Part shown: positions 56,054 through 63,686 of the stretch, piece by piece
Numbering within the stretch: position 1 is the first letter of the stretch
How the letters are laid out: each line of letters begins with the position of its first letter
From: Actibacterium lipolyticum
GTDB lineage: Bacteria > Pseudomonadota > Alphaproteobacteria > Rhodobacterales > Rhodobacteraceae
Assembly: GCF_900184935.1 (NCBI RefSeq)
Contig: NZ_FXYE01000001.1
Location: forward strand, 558,001 to 622,000
Length of the DNA stretch: 64,000 nucleotides
Direction: 5' to 3'
Notes under the pieces: generated by a model
Database searches by the model: none
Told to the model about the DNA's origin: nothing
Seen by the model: the letters and a program-made list of their open reading frames with translations, nothing else
Program-made: the position numbers and the translations under genes

Positions 56054-56758
56054 ATGCGTGTTGTTTTACCACTGATCTGCCTTGCCCTGTCGGGCTGTGT
56101 TGTCACCACAGTCGATACTACATCCCCGACCGCGCCGTCGCGCACCTCGTCTGTTGCGCCGGGGCCATCCAAAGTGGCGTCGCGCAATTTCAATTCGGTG
56201 GTGAAACGGGTCGAACCAGTGGCCGAGTCGATCTGCCGCAGGCGTACCTCTGGCGCAAATTGTGATTTCAGAATTCTGGTGCACCCCGACGCTCGTCAGC
56301 CATCCAACGCCTATCAAACGTTGGATAAGTCGGGTGTTCCGGTCATCGTCTTTACGCAGGCCCTGATCGCCGAAACCCAAAACAATGATGAATTGGCATT
56401 TGTGCTGGGTCACGAAGCTGCGCATCACATCCGCGGCCACATCCCCAAACAGCAGCAATCCGCGACCGCAGGCGCGTTGTTGGCGACGGTTGGTGCGTCC
56501 ATTCTTGGGGCCGGTCAGGCAGGCGTGGACGTGGCGCAGCAGCTTGGCGCGACCGTTGGCGCCCGTGCATTTTCCAAGGATATGGAGCTTGAGGCAGACT
56601 CCCTTGGTACCGTGATCGCCGCGCGGGCAGGGTATGACCCCATCCTTGGCGCCAAGTATTTTGATCGTATCCCCGATCCGGGCGATCAGTTCCTCGGCTC
56701 TCATCCGCCGAACAAAGAACGTCAGAAAACCGTGCGCCGCGTCGCAAAGGGTCTTTGA
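56054..56758 (+). CDS. M48 family metalloprotease, lipoprotein
   Basis: A 234-residue protein with a lipobox (LALSGC, Cys15), so it is anchored in the periplasmic leaflet of a membrane. The zinc motif is GHEAAHHIRGH (His120, Glu121, His124), and the third ligand is in KDMELEADSLGT. This is the BepA/LoiP-like M48 type, involved in outer-membrane quality control in E. coli. The start at 56054 gives the lipoprotein signal; a TTG further upstream does not. The DUF6455 pair follows. Confidence 0.92.
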   Translation: MRVVLPLICLALSGCVVTTVDTTSPTAPSRTSSVAPGPSKVASRNFNSVVKRVEPVAESICRRRTSGANCDFRILVHPDARQPSNAYQTLDKSGVPVIVFTQALIAETQNNDELAFVLGHEAAHHIRGHIPKQQQSATAGALLATVGASILGAGQAGVDVAQQLGATVGARAFSKDMELEADSLGTVIAARAGYDPILGAKYFDRIPDPGDQFLGSHPPNKERQKTVRRVAKGL

Positions 56759-56830
56759 TCCGTGTCAAAGTGAAAACACCGCGTTTCTGTTCTTCTTAAG
56801 GGGGTTTCCCTTTCAAAAAGGACAGAAGCG

Positions 56831-57088
56831 ATGTTTGGCTTCAAGAAAATGGATGAACACGCCGATCTGGTTGGCCGGATGGCCGACGCGCTTGGCGTTG
56901 ATCTGATCGAAGAAATGCAGGCCGGCCGGCTGGCCCCGCAAGAGTTGCGCGCGACAGTCGTGCGCTGCGTCGGGTGCGGCGGTGCTGAAGACTGCGCACA
57001 CTTCCTTTCCGCGCATCCTGATGGCGCTGATCACACGCCTGCCTATTGTCGAAACAAGGATCTGCTGGAAACGCTTCGCGGTGCTTAA
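56831..57088 (+). CDS. DUF6455 family protein, copy 1
   Basis: An 85-residue protein with the cysteine set RCVGCGGAEDC ... AYC (Cys46, 49, 55, 73). The spacing C-x2-C-x5-C-x17-C suggests a small metal or redox site. The family has no known function. AAAAAGGACAGAAGCG precedes the ATG, a good SD. It is followed 3 bp later by a second copy with the same cysteine spacing. Confidence 0.85.
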   Translation: MFGFKKMDEHADLVGRMADALGVDLIEEMQAGRLAPQELRATVVRCVGCGGAEDCAHFLSAHPDGADHTPAYCRNKDLLETLRGA

Positions 57089-57091
57089 GCC

Positions 57092-57346
57092 ATGCCCGAT
57101 TGCAGTAAGCTTTCACTGCATTTCTGGCTAACGCAAAGCATGGCGCGCACAATCGGCGTGAACCTACATCAAGCGCTGGTCAGAGGGCAGTTTGCGCGCA
57201 GCGACTATACCCAAACCATCGCGGAATGCATGGCATGCGCCCAGACAGAAAAATGTGTGCCTTGGCTGGCTAAGCAAGGCGCTGGCGCTGACCACCTGCC
57301 AGACTATTGCGCGCTGAAATCCACGTTAGAGGCGCTAAAACCCTAG
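57092..57346 (+). CDS. DUF6455 family protein, copy 2
   Basis: An 84-residue paralogue of the gene just upstream. The cysteines ECMACAQTEKC ... DYC are at 46, 49, 55 and 73, exactly as in copy 1. There is an extra cysteine at position 4. Overall identity between the two copies is low outside this pattern, which indicates an old duplication. The 3-bp gap implies cotranscription. Confidence 0.85.
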   Translation: MPDCSKLSLHFWLTQSMARTIGVNLHQALVRGQFARSDYTQTIAECMACAQTEKCVPWLAKQGAGADHLPDYCALKSTLEALKP

Positions 57347-57486
57347 CGCACGTTATGAGAACCAGCGCCCAATCACATCGGTCGCGGCTAGGCTTTGCAG
57401 TGTACATCGCCCACAGCGCCCTGTTGCGGGGTTTGGCTGGGTAACGCCCTAGGTCCGGTTGGAGCCCACTTTGTCGAATGTTGCAC

Positions 57487-57500
57487 GTTGCACCAATGGC
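57487..57500 (+). repeat. Left inverted repeat of the HNH-like unit
   Basis: GTTGCACCAATGGC, perfectly inverted at 58451-58464. It is preceded by a second GTTGCAC (57480-57486). Confidence 0.85.
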
Positions 57501-57606
57501 GGTGGAGCAAAAAAGCAGACGTTGCATAGTCATGCACTTGGGCTAGTCTGAAGTTGTTTCCAGACTGGCGCTATTTCTATCTTCACGTGAGCTATTCGGA
57601 ATTTTG

Positions 57607-58425
57607 ATGCCAAAGAATAAGTCAAATCTTGGGTGCTGCGCGCTTACTGGTTCACGCGGCAAGTTCGTAAAGTGCCACATATTACCACAAGCCTTTACCC
57701 GCCCTGCAGTGAGAGGCGAAGCTTTGTACCAATCGAGTAAAGCGAGGGGAGAGCGAAGAAGATGGTCCAGTTGGTACGACAAAAACCTAGTTACAAGGGA
57801 AGGAGAGGATTTTCTTTCTGAAATAGACGATGCAGCTATTAAGTTACTCAGGAGGCATCAACTTGTCTGGAGCGGCTGGACAGTGTTCCGGCCGTATTTT
57901 GAGAAGATGGCGCTTACGTTGCCAGATCATGGCTATCGGAAGGTGAAAATTGCCGATGTAAGCACATTGATCCGTTTTGCGCTTAGCGTAGCTTGGCGAG
58001 CGTCCGCGTCGTCGCTTCCAGATATGGCGGAAGCAAAACTCGGGGAGGAAGAAGAAAAAAGGCTAAGGGAGTTTGTACTAGGAGAGCCGATTGTTGGCGC
58101 TTCGCCGTTTCCTGTTTCGCTGACACAGCTTTCAACAGTAGGGATGACACACAATCAGTCTCCGTGGATCGACGAGAAACAAATTTTTGACCTGGAAGGC
58201 TCTAACGATCAATTCGTGAAGATCATGCGAATTTATTTAGACGGCCTAATTCTGCATGTGCATCTATCTCAATTTCCCAAAGAACATGTTGCGGGCAATC
58301 CACTCTTCTTGGGCAGTGCCGACCATGCGCTCATCACGTCTGTTACTTACGAGGCATCTTTTCAATATGAAAATATGCTGCACCTAATGCGTGAATGTCA
58401 TCCTTCACTGATTGAAGGGGGCTGA
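57607..58425 (+). CDS. Orphan protein with HNH/HIxP-like N-terminal cysteine-histidine motif
   Basis: A 272-residue protein that I do not recognise. Residues 10-27, CCALTGSRGKFVKCHILP, resemble the treble-clef start of HNH-type nucleases (C-x-x-x-G ... HIxP). No second histidine pair is evident downstream. A middle region is rich in charged residues (AKLGEEEEKRLREFVLG). Codon use and A/T content differ sharply from the flanking genes, indicating transfer. The ATG at 57607 is preferred to a TTG at 57604. It could be a defence or selfish gene; this is not shown. Confidence 0.65.
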   Translation: MPKNKSNLGCCALTGSRGKFVKCHILPQAFTRPAVRGEALYQSSKARGERRRWSSWYDKNLVTREGEDFLSEIDDAAIKLLRRHQLVWSGWTVFRPYFEKMALTLPDHGYRKVKIADVSTLIRFALSVAWRASASSLPDMAEAKLGEEEEKRLREFVLGEPIVGASPFPVSLTQLSTVGMTHNQSPWIDEKQIFDLEGSNDQFVKIMRIYLDGLILHVHLSQFPKEHVAGNPLFLGSADHALITSVTYEASFQYENMLHLMRECHPSLIEGG

Positions 58426-58450
58426 CTGCGTCCGCTCTGGGCCGGGTGCA

Positions 58451-58464
58451 GCCATTGGTGCAAC
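58451..58464 (-). repeat. Right inverted repeat of the HNH-like unit
   Basis: GCCATTGGTGCAAC, the exact reverse complement of 57487-57500. Confidence 0.85.
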
Positions 58465-58525
58465 CGCAGCGAATTCACACTTCGTCCCGCAAAGCGGACC
58501 AACGCGGTTTGTGGACACCCCCAAC

Positions 58526-58560
58526 AAAAAAAGCGCGCCGATTTTCACCGGCGCGCCTTC
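58526..58560 (-). terminator. Rho-independent terminator of gcrA
   Basis: On the minus strand GCGCGCCG and CGGCGCGC pair around an 8-nt loop (58533-58540 with 58549-58556), followed by TTTTTTT. It lies 22 bp after the gcrA stop. Confidence 0.9.
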
Positions 58561-58581
58561 AAAGACTAAGTTGTGGTGGGT

Positions 58582-59154
58582 TTACCGTTTCCGGTCCCGG
58601 CGTGAGCTCATGGGCTGGAACGCCACGCCTACGTGGGCTTCGCAATAAGGCTTACCTTGTTGTACGCCCAAACCGCAGAACCAGAATTCTTCGGTTGCCG
58701 GGTCACCGATGGGCCATTTGCAGGTGCGTTCGGTCAGTTCCATCAGCGAAATCTTCTTCGCCTTCTTCTCAACCTCACGGACCGAGGCAAGCGCCTCGGG
58801 GCTGATCTCATTCGCGGACGGCTGCGGCGGCAATGGCTGACCGGCCGGAATAATCTGCTTACGCGCGGAAATCGGCGTCGGGGGCGGGTTCGCAGAAACC
58901 GTTGCAGGCTCTGGCTTGGGCTGTTTCACCTCGGCCTTGGGCTTTGGCGCGGCCTCTGCCTTAACGGGCTTTTCCTTCGCAGGCGCTTTCGCACCGCCGC
59001 CGCTTCCGGCGCGGTTCGACAGGCCAAGGCGATGCACCTTGCCGATGACAGCATTCCGGGTCACACCGCCCAGTTCTTTGGCGATCTGACTGGCCGACTG
59101 GCCTTCGCCCCACATTTTTTTCAGCGTCTCAACACGCTCTTCCGTCCAGGACAT
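58582..59154 (-). CDS. gcrA: GcrA cell cycle regulator family protein
   Basis: A 190-residue protein. The N-terminal MSWTEERVETLKKMWGEGQS and IAKELGGVTRNAVIGKVHRL form the GcrA DNA-binding helices. A proline/lysine/alanine-rich linker (about 55-125) joins the C-terminal RNA polymerase (sigma-70) binding part, RTCKWPIGDPATEEFWFCG and PYCEAHVGVAFQP. GcrA with CcrM methylation drives S-phase transcription in Caulobacter. AAGGAAG precedes the start at 59154. The linker is typical of the family. Confidence 0.95.
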   Translation of the reverse strand: MSWTEERVETLKKMWGEGQSASQIAKELGGVTRNAVIGKVHRLGLSNRAGSGGGAKAPAKEKPVKAEAAPKPKAEVKQPKPEPATVSANPPPTPISARKQIIPAGQPLPPQPSANEISPEALASVREVEKKAKKISLMELTERTCKWPIGDPATEEFWFCGLGVQQGKPYCEAHVGVAFQPMSSRRDRKR

Positions 59155-59225
59155 CCTGCTTCCTTGGCTGACGGCAACCGGCGGGCAACGCCCTTCGCAC
59201 CCAGTCACCTTGGAGAATTCTTACT

Positions 59226-59271
59226 TACCCCTATTCTATTCGGGGTAGGCACCGGGATACAAGCCCGGTGC
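59226..59271. promoter_or_regulatory. Tandem hairpins between gcrA and the ABC-2 permease gene
   Basis: TACCCC and GGGGTA pair across a 10-nt loop (about 59226-59247), followed directly by GCACCGGG and CCCGGTGC around a 7-nt loop (59249-59256 with 59264-59271). They sit in the divergent promoter region and could be leader structures or operators. Confidence 0.4.
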
Positions 59272-59295
59272 AGGCATACATAGCTGGGAAGTGTA

Positions 59296-60099
59296 ATGAA
59301 CAATTCAACCACCATGGGCGTTCGCCGTTTTGGCCGGGTAAACTGGCTGGGTCTTTATACCCTCGCGTCCAGAGAGATTCGCCGCTTTTTGGCGGTCTGG
59401 ACACAAACCCTTGCCGCGCCTTTGGTCACGGCGGGCTTGTTCCTGACGGTGTTTGCGCTGGCCATCGGCCCGACGCGCGGGGATGTGATGGGTGTGCCGT
59501 TCGTTCAATTTCTGGCACCGGGCATCTTAATGATGACCGTGATGCAGAACGCGTTTGCGAATACATCGTCCTCGATCGTCATTTCAAAAGTGCAGGGCAA
59601 TATCGTTGATACGCTGATGCCGCCGCTATCCCCGGCGGAACTGGTTGTCGGTTATGTGGCCGGCGGCATGGCGCGTGGTATGTTTGTGGCGCTGGCCATC
59701 GGTGCGGTGATGGTGGTGTTCCTTGGCATGGGCATTGCGCACCCGTTGTGGGCGCTGGCCTTTGCGATCCTTGGGTCGGCGTTTTTGGCGGGCCTTGGAA
59801 TCGTGGCGGCGATTTTCGCTAACAAGTTCGACCAGATGGCGGCGATTACCAACTTCGTTATCACGCCGCTTAGCTTTCTTTCGGGTACGTTCTATTCGAT
59901 CGAAAACCTGCCCCCGGTGATGCAAGCGATCACCCACTTCAACCCGGTCTTCTACCTGATCGACGGCGTGCGTTATGGGATCATCGGCCAATCTGACAGC
60001 AACCCTTTGCTTGGTGTCGTGATCTGCACCATCGCCACGGCGTTCGTATTGCTGCTGTGCTGGCACTGGTTCCGCCGCGGGTACCGGATGAAGGCGTAA
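59296..60099 (+). CDS. ABC-2 type transporter permease (YadH-like)
   Basis: A 267-residue membrane protein with six hydrophobic segments. WTQTLAAPLVTAGLFLTVFA and FLAPGILMMTVMQNAFANTS are typical ABC-2 family motifs, as is FVITPLSFLSGTFYSIENLP (the last-helix signature). It would export a substrate with an ATPase partner, but no ATPase gene is adjacent in this window, unless it is fed by one elsewhere. An alternative start is at 59314. SD GGGAAG lies 5-10 nt upstream. Confidence 0.9.
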   Translation: MNNSTTMGVRRFGRVNWLGLYTLASREIRRFLAVWTQTLAAPLVTAGLFLTVFALAIGPTRGDVMGVPFVQFLAPGILMMTVMQNAFANTSSSIVISKVQGNIVDTLMPPLSPAELVVGYVAGGMARGMFVALAIGAVMVVFLGMGIAHPLWALAFAILGSAFLAGLGIVAAIFANKFDQMAAITNFVITPLSFLSGTFYSIENLPPVMQAITHFNPVFYLIDGVRYGIIGQSDSNPLLGVVICTIATAFVLLLCWHWFRRGYRMKA

Positions 60100-60302
60100 G
60101 GGGCGGCGGTGAAATACGCTGGCCTTCGCCAAGCCACGCTTGCCATCCCGGAATTTTTCGCCAAACATTTGCACAAGCGGTGGCGATGGCGTCGCCACGG
60201 GGGCATCTGCCCCACGCTTGGCGGCAAAGCCCGCCTGTCGTCCTGAACGCCGGGACCTTTCTTTAGGCCCGGATGCACTCCGTGCCGTTTCAGGAGGTCG
60301 TG

Positions 60303-61517
60303 ATGACAAAAAACGAACGCCCAGAATTCTTTAGGTTTCACAACGGTCAAAAGGCCCCGCTGCCTTTTGCGCCAGCAGAATATGACGCGCGCCTGATGGG
60401 GCTGCGGTCTGCCATGGATCACGCGGGGGTGGACGTTGTTGTTCTGACCTCGATGCAGAATATCGCCTATTATTCGGGGTTTTTGTACTGCACGTTCGGG
60501 CGGCCCTATGGGCTGGTCGTGACGGCCAGTGAAAGCGTGACAATCAGCGCCGGGATTGACGCAGGCCAGCCGTGGCGGCGGTGTCATGGCGATAACATCA
60601 CCTATACCGACTGGACGCGCGATAACTTTTGGCGCGCGGTTCGGCACGTGGCGGGCGAAGGCCGCGCCGTTGGGTATGAAGGTGACCACCTGACACTGGT
60701 GCAGTCCGACAAGCTAAAGGCGTTCCTTTCCCCGCGTTCCGTGAAGGACATTGCCCCCGCCACGATGCAACAGCGCATGCGCAAATCACCGGCAGAGATT
60801 GATCTGATCCGTGCGGGTGCCGCCGTGGCCGATGTGGGCGGCTATGCCATCAAAGACTCCGTAAAGGCCGGTGCGCGCGAGATTGACATCGCCATGGCAG
60901 GACGCGACGCGATGGAGCTGGAAATCGCCCGCCGTTACCCCGACGCCGAATACCGCGATACGTGGGTCTGGTTTCAGTCAGGGCTTAACACAGATGGCGC
61001 GCATAACCCGGTGACCGCGCGGGTGCTGGCGCGGGGCGATATCCTGTCGCTAAACACGTTCCCCATGATCTCGGGTTATTACACGGCGTTGGAACGCACC
61101 ATGTTCGTGGAGGAGGTGGACGACGCCTCGCTTGCGGTCTGGAACGCCAATGTGGGGGCGCATGAACTTGGCATGTCGCTGCTGAAGCCGGGCGCCACCT
61201 GCGCCGAGGTGACCCATGGCGTGAACGCGTTCTTCGCCGAACGGGACCTGCTGCAATACCGTTCGTTTGGGTATGGGCATTCGTTTGGCGTGCTGTCGCA
61301 TTATTATGGGCGCGAGGCGGGGCTTGAACTGCGCGAAGATATCGACACCGTGCTGGAACCCGGCATGGTCATTTCGATGGAGCCGATGCTGACCATCCCC
61401 GAAGGCCAACCCGGCGCGGGCGGGTATCGCGAACATGACATCCTGATCATCACCGAAGACGGGGCCGAAAACATTACCGGCTACCCCTATGGGCCTGATT
61501 TCAACGTGGTCGGATAG
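60303..61517 (+). CDS. Creatinase-like M24 amidinohydrolase
   Basis: A 404-residue protein of the pita-bread fold. It closely follows Pseudomonas putida creatinase (403 residues): FLYCTFGRPYGLVVTASESV, GQPWRRCHGDNITYTDW, TWVWFQSGLNTDGAHNPVT with His234 (creatinase His232), FPMISGYYTALERTMF and YGHSFGVLSHYYGREAGLEL. It should hydrolyse creatine to sarcosine and urea; an Xaa-Pro dipeptidase role is the alternative, but the motifs favour creatinase. CAGGAGG precedes the start at 60303. No sarcosine oxidase or urease genes are in view. Confidence 0.88.
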   Translation: MTKNERPEFFRFHNGQKAPLPFAPAEYDARLMGLRSAMDHAGVDVVVLTSMQNIAYYSGFLYCTFGRPYGLVVTASESVTISAGIDAGQPWRRCHGDNITYTDWTRDNFWRAVRHVAGEGRAVGYEGDHLTLVQSDKLKAFLSPRSVKDIAPATMQQRMRKSPAEIDLIRAGAAVADVGGYAIKDSVKAGAREIDIAMAGRDAMELEIARRYPDAEYRDTWVWFQSGLNTDGAHNPVTARVLARGDILSLNTFPMISGYYTALERTMFVEEVDDASLAVWNANVGAHELGMSLLKPGATCAEVTHGVNAFFAERDLLQYRSFGYGHSFGVLSHYYGREAGLELREDIDTVLEPGMVISMEPMLTIPEGQPGAGGYREHDILIITEDGAENITGYPYGPDFNVVG

Positions 61518-61573
61518 GTCACGCTTCAACGCACGGATTTCGCCCTCTGGGGTGGGGCGATGTGGTATCCTAA

Positions 61574-61616
61574 GTCACGGGCGCGATTTTGCCCGTGACA
61601 CTGGCCGGTTTGGCCA
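61574..61616 (+). terminator. Two hairpins after the creatinase gene
   Basis: GTCACGGGC and GCCCGTGAC form a perfect 9-bp stem (61574-61582 with 61591-61599), and TGGCC/GGCCA follows (61602-61616), with a T-rich tract after it. Confidence 0.55.
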
Positions 61617-61655
61617 ACTGATTTTGAAACTCAATTTTTGACGATGGAGGGTGCG

Positions 61656-62003
61656 ATGATTGAACTTCGCGCAGCACTTTTTGCCCTTGCTTGCGTCTCA
61701 ACACCGCTTTGCGCACAGACGTTGGATGTTGCGATCCAGGTTCCACAAGGTGACGGTCAGGCCGCCAATTGTGCGCTGGATGTTGTCGCGGGGCTAAACC
61801 CGAATGGCGACGGTTTTCTTGCGGTGCGCACCGGGCCGGGAACGCAATATCCGCAGATAGGGTCATTATATAACGGTGATCAGGTCATCGTTTGCGATGC
61901 GCGCGGAAAGTGGCGCGGCGTGTTCTATGGCCCGAATATGGGAGAGGGCAGCGGACAACGCGGTTGGGTCCATAGCAACTGGCTTAGACCGCTGGCAGGG
62001 TAA
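61656..62003 (+). CDS. Exported SH3-like domain protein
   Basis: A 115-residue protein. The signal peptide is about residues 1-20 (MIELRAALFALACVSTPLCA, cut before QTLD). The mature part holds a bacterial SH3-like domain: GFLAVRTGPGTQYPQIGSLY, VIVCDARGKWRGVFY, RGWVHSNWLRPL. Such domains bind peptidoglycan or peptides in the periplasm. GGAGGG precedes the ATG at 61656. It converges on the binding-protein gene, 33 bp away. Confidence 0.82.
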   Translation: MIELRAALFALACVSTPLCAQTLDVAIQVPQGDGQAANCALDVVAGLNPNGDGFLAVRTGPGTQYPQIGSLYNGDQVIVCDARGKWRGVFYGPNMGEGSGQRGWVHSNWLRPLAG

Positions 62004-62036
62004 CGGGGCAGGGCATTTCGCCCCGCCGCCGATCAC

Positions 62037-63506
62037 TTATTCCATCCAGCTTACGCCGGTCAGGTCATTGGCCTGAGTTGGTGCGTTTTCCCAAAGCCCT
62101 TGGATTTTGGAATTCGCCACGCCCGTCTTGGCCAGCTGGAACAGATAACCGTTCACATAATCCCCGGCGATCATGGTTTGCGCCTGTTTCAGAATGTCAG
62201 AACGCATCGCCGGATCGGTCGTCAGGTTCAGCTTGTCCATCAGCGCGATGAACTCGGGCTTACCGTATTGGAAGTAATATTCGGGCCGGGCATAGATGTT
62301 GATATCTGCCGGTTCTGTGTGGCTGACGATGGTCAGGTCAAAGTCTTTGCCCTTGAACGCCTGTTCCAACCACTGGGCCCATTCCATGTTGGTGATCTCT
62401 GTCTCGATCCCCACGGCACGCAGTTGGGCGGCGATGATCTCTCCGCCGCGGCGGGCATAGGTGGGGGGCGGCAGGGCAAGCCGCAGCGTCAGATCGGACA
62501 CGCCCGCCTCGGCCAACAGGGCCTTGGATTTTTCGGGGTCAAAGGCCGACAGGCCGGTCAGATCCACATAGTCCGGGTTATGCGGCGCGAAATGCGTGCC
62601 GATGGGCGTGCCATAGCCAAACATCGCGCCATCAATGATATCCTGACGGTTGATCGCATGGGCAATCGCCTGACGCACCTTCACGTTATCCAGCGGCGGC
62701 ATGTGGTTGTTCATCGCCAAGATCGTCTCACCCTCGGTCGAACCGACGATGACGCTAAATCGTGGGTCGGCATCGAACTGCGAAAGCGTCTCGGGCGCGG
62801 GGAAGTTGGGGAAGGCATCCACATCACCTGCCATCATCGCGGCAAAAGCTGCGTTCGGATCCGAGATGAACTTGAACGTCGCACTTTCCAGCGCGGGCGC
62901 CGGGCCCCAGTAATCAGGGTTGCGGGTGATTTCGACGCGGTCGCCCTGAACCCATTCGGCAAATTTGAACGGGCCGGTGCCAACAGGCGCGGTGGCCGCC
63001 GTTTCAACAGACTCGGGCGCCACGATCACCGCATCGCCCCACGCCATCTTGAACGGGAAACTGCCATCAGGGGCCGAAAGCGTGACCTTCACAGTGACCG
63101 AGTCAACAGCTTCGACCGATGCAATGCCCGTAAACAGGGCTTTTTGCGCATTGGTGCTGTCTTCTGCTGTCGCCCGCTCTAGCGAGAATTTGACATCGTC
63201 GGCGTCCATCGTGGTGCCATCGTGAAAGGTAACCCCTTCGGCCAGATGGAACGTATAGACGGTTCCGTCATCGCTGATGTCCCAGCTTGTCGCAAGGCCG
63301 GGCACCACCGCGCCGTCGGGGGCGAAACGGGTTAAGCCTTCGAAAATGTTTGCATAAACAACTTCGTCAATCGCGGCAGCGGCGCCGCCGGTTGGGTCAA
63401 GGTTTGGTGGCTCCAGAACCATGCCAAGGGTGATTTTGTCATTCGCGGCAAGGGCCGCGCTAGAGCTGAGCAAAATAGCTGCAGCCGTCATACGGAGGGT
63501 ACGCAT
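62037..63506 (-). CDS. ABC transporter substrate-binding protein, peptide/opine type (SBP_bac_5)
   Basis: A 489-residue periplasmic binding protein with a signal peptide (MRTLRMTAAAILLSSSAALA, cut before AND). The family signature is EPPNLDPTGGAAAAIDEVVY, followed by GLTRFAPDGAVVPGLATSWD and KFSLERATAEDS-type region, then APVGTGPFKFAEWVQGD. Such proteins bind oligopeptides, nickel or opines. No permease genes follow in the window. It is divergent from panB. Confidence 0.93.
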   Translation of the reverse strand: MRTLRMTAAAILLSSSAALAANDKITLGMVLEPPNLDPTGGAAAAIDEVVYANIFEGLTRFAPDGAVVPGLATSWDISDDGTVYTFHLAEGVTFHDGTTMDADDVKFSLERATAEDSTNAQKALFTGIASVEAVDSVTVKVTLSAPDGSFPFKMAWGDAVIVAPESVETAATAPVGTGPFKFAEWVQGDRVEITRNPDYWGPAPALESATFKFISDPNAAFAAMMAGDVDAFPNFPAPETLSQFDADPRFSVIVGSTEGETILAMNNHMPPLDNVKVRQAIAHAINRQDIIDGAMFGYGTPIGTHFAPHNPDYVDLTGLSAFDPEKSKALLAEAGVSDLTLRLALPPPTYARRGGEIIAAQLRAVGIETEITNMEWAQWLEQAFKGKDFDLTIVSHTEPADINIYARPEYYFQYGKPEFIALMDKLNLTTDPAMRSDILKQAQTMIAGDYVNGYLFQLAKTGVANSKIQGLWENAPTQANDLTGVSWME

Positions 63507-63686
63507 GTTTAGTCTCCCGCTTCGGCCCGCGAAATGCGCGGATGCTTGCCTATGAAACGCGTTGACGGCGCGTAACGCAAGCAGTGCGTGCGCAATATTG
63601 TTGCGCGCCGCAGCGTTGGGCTGGTTTTTCTGCGCTGCGGCGGTATAAGACAGCCCACGTTTGACCTGCCTTGGGAGGATTGCCGT

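Larger units (their letters stand above)
57487..58464 (+). mobile_element. Low-GC single-gene unit bounded by 14-bp inverted repeats
   Basis: Perfect 14-bp inverted repeats (57487-57500 and 58451-58464) enclose one A/T-rich orphan gene, with the right repeat 25 bp after its stop. No transposase and no clear target duplication are seen. The layout is like that of the DUF3885 unit at 47986, but the repeat sequences differ. Mobility is an inference. Confidence 0.4.
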
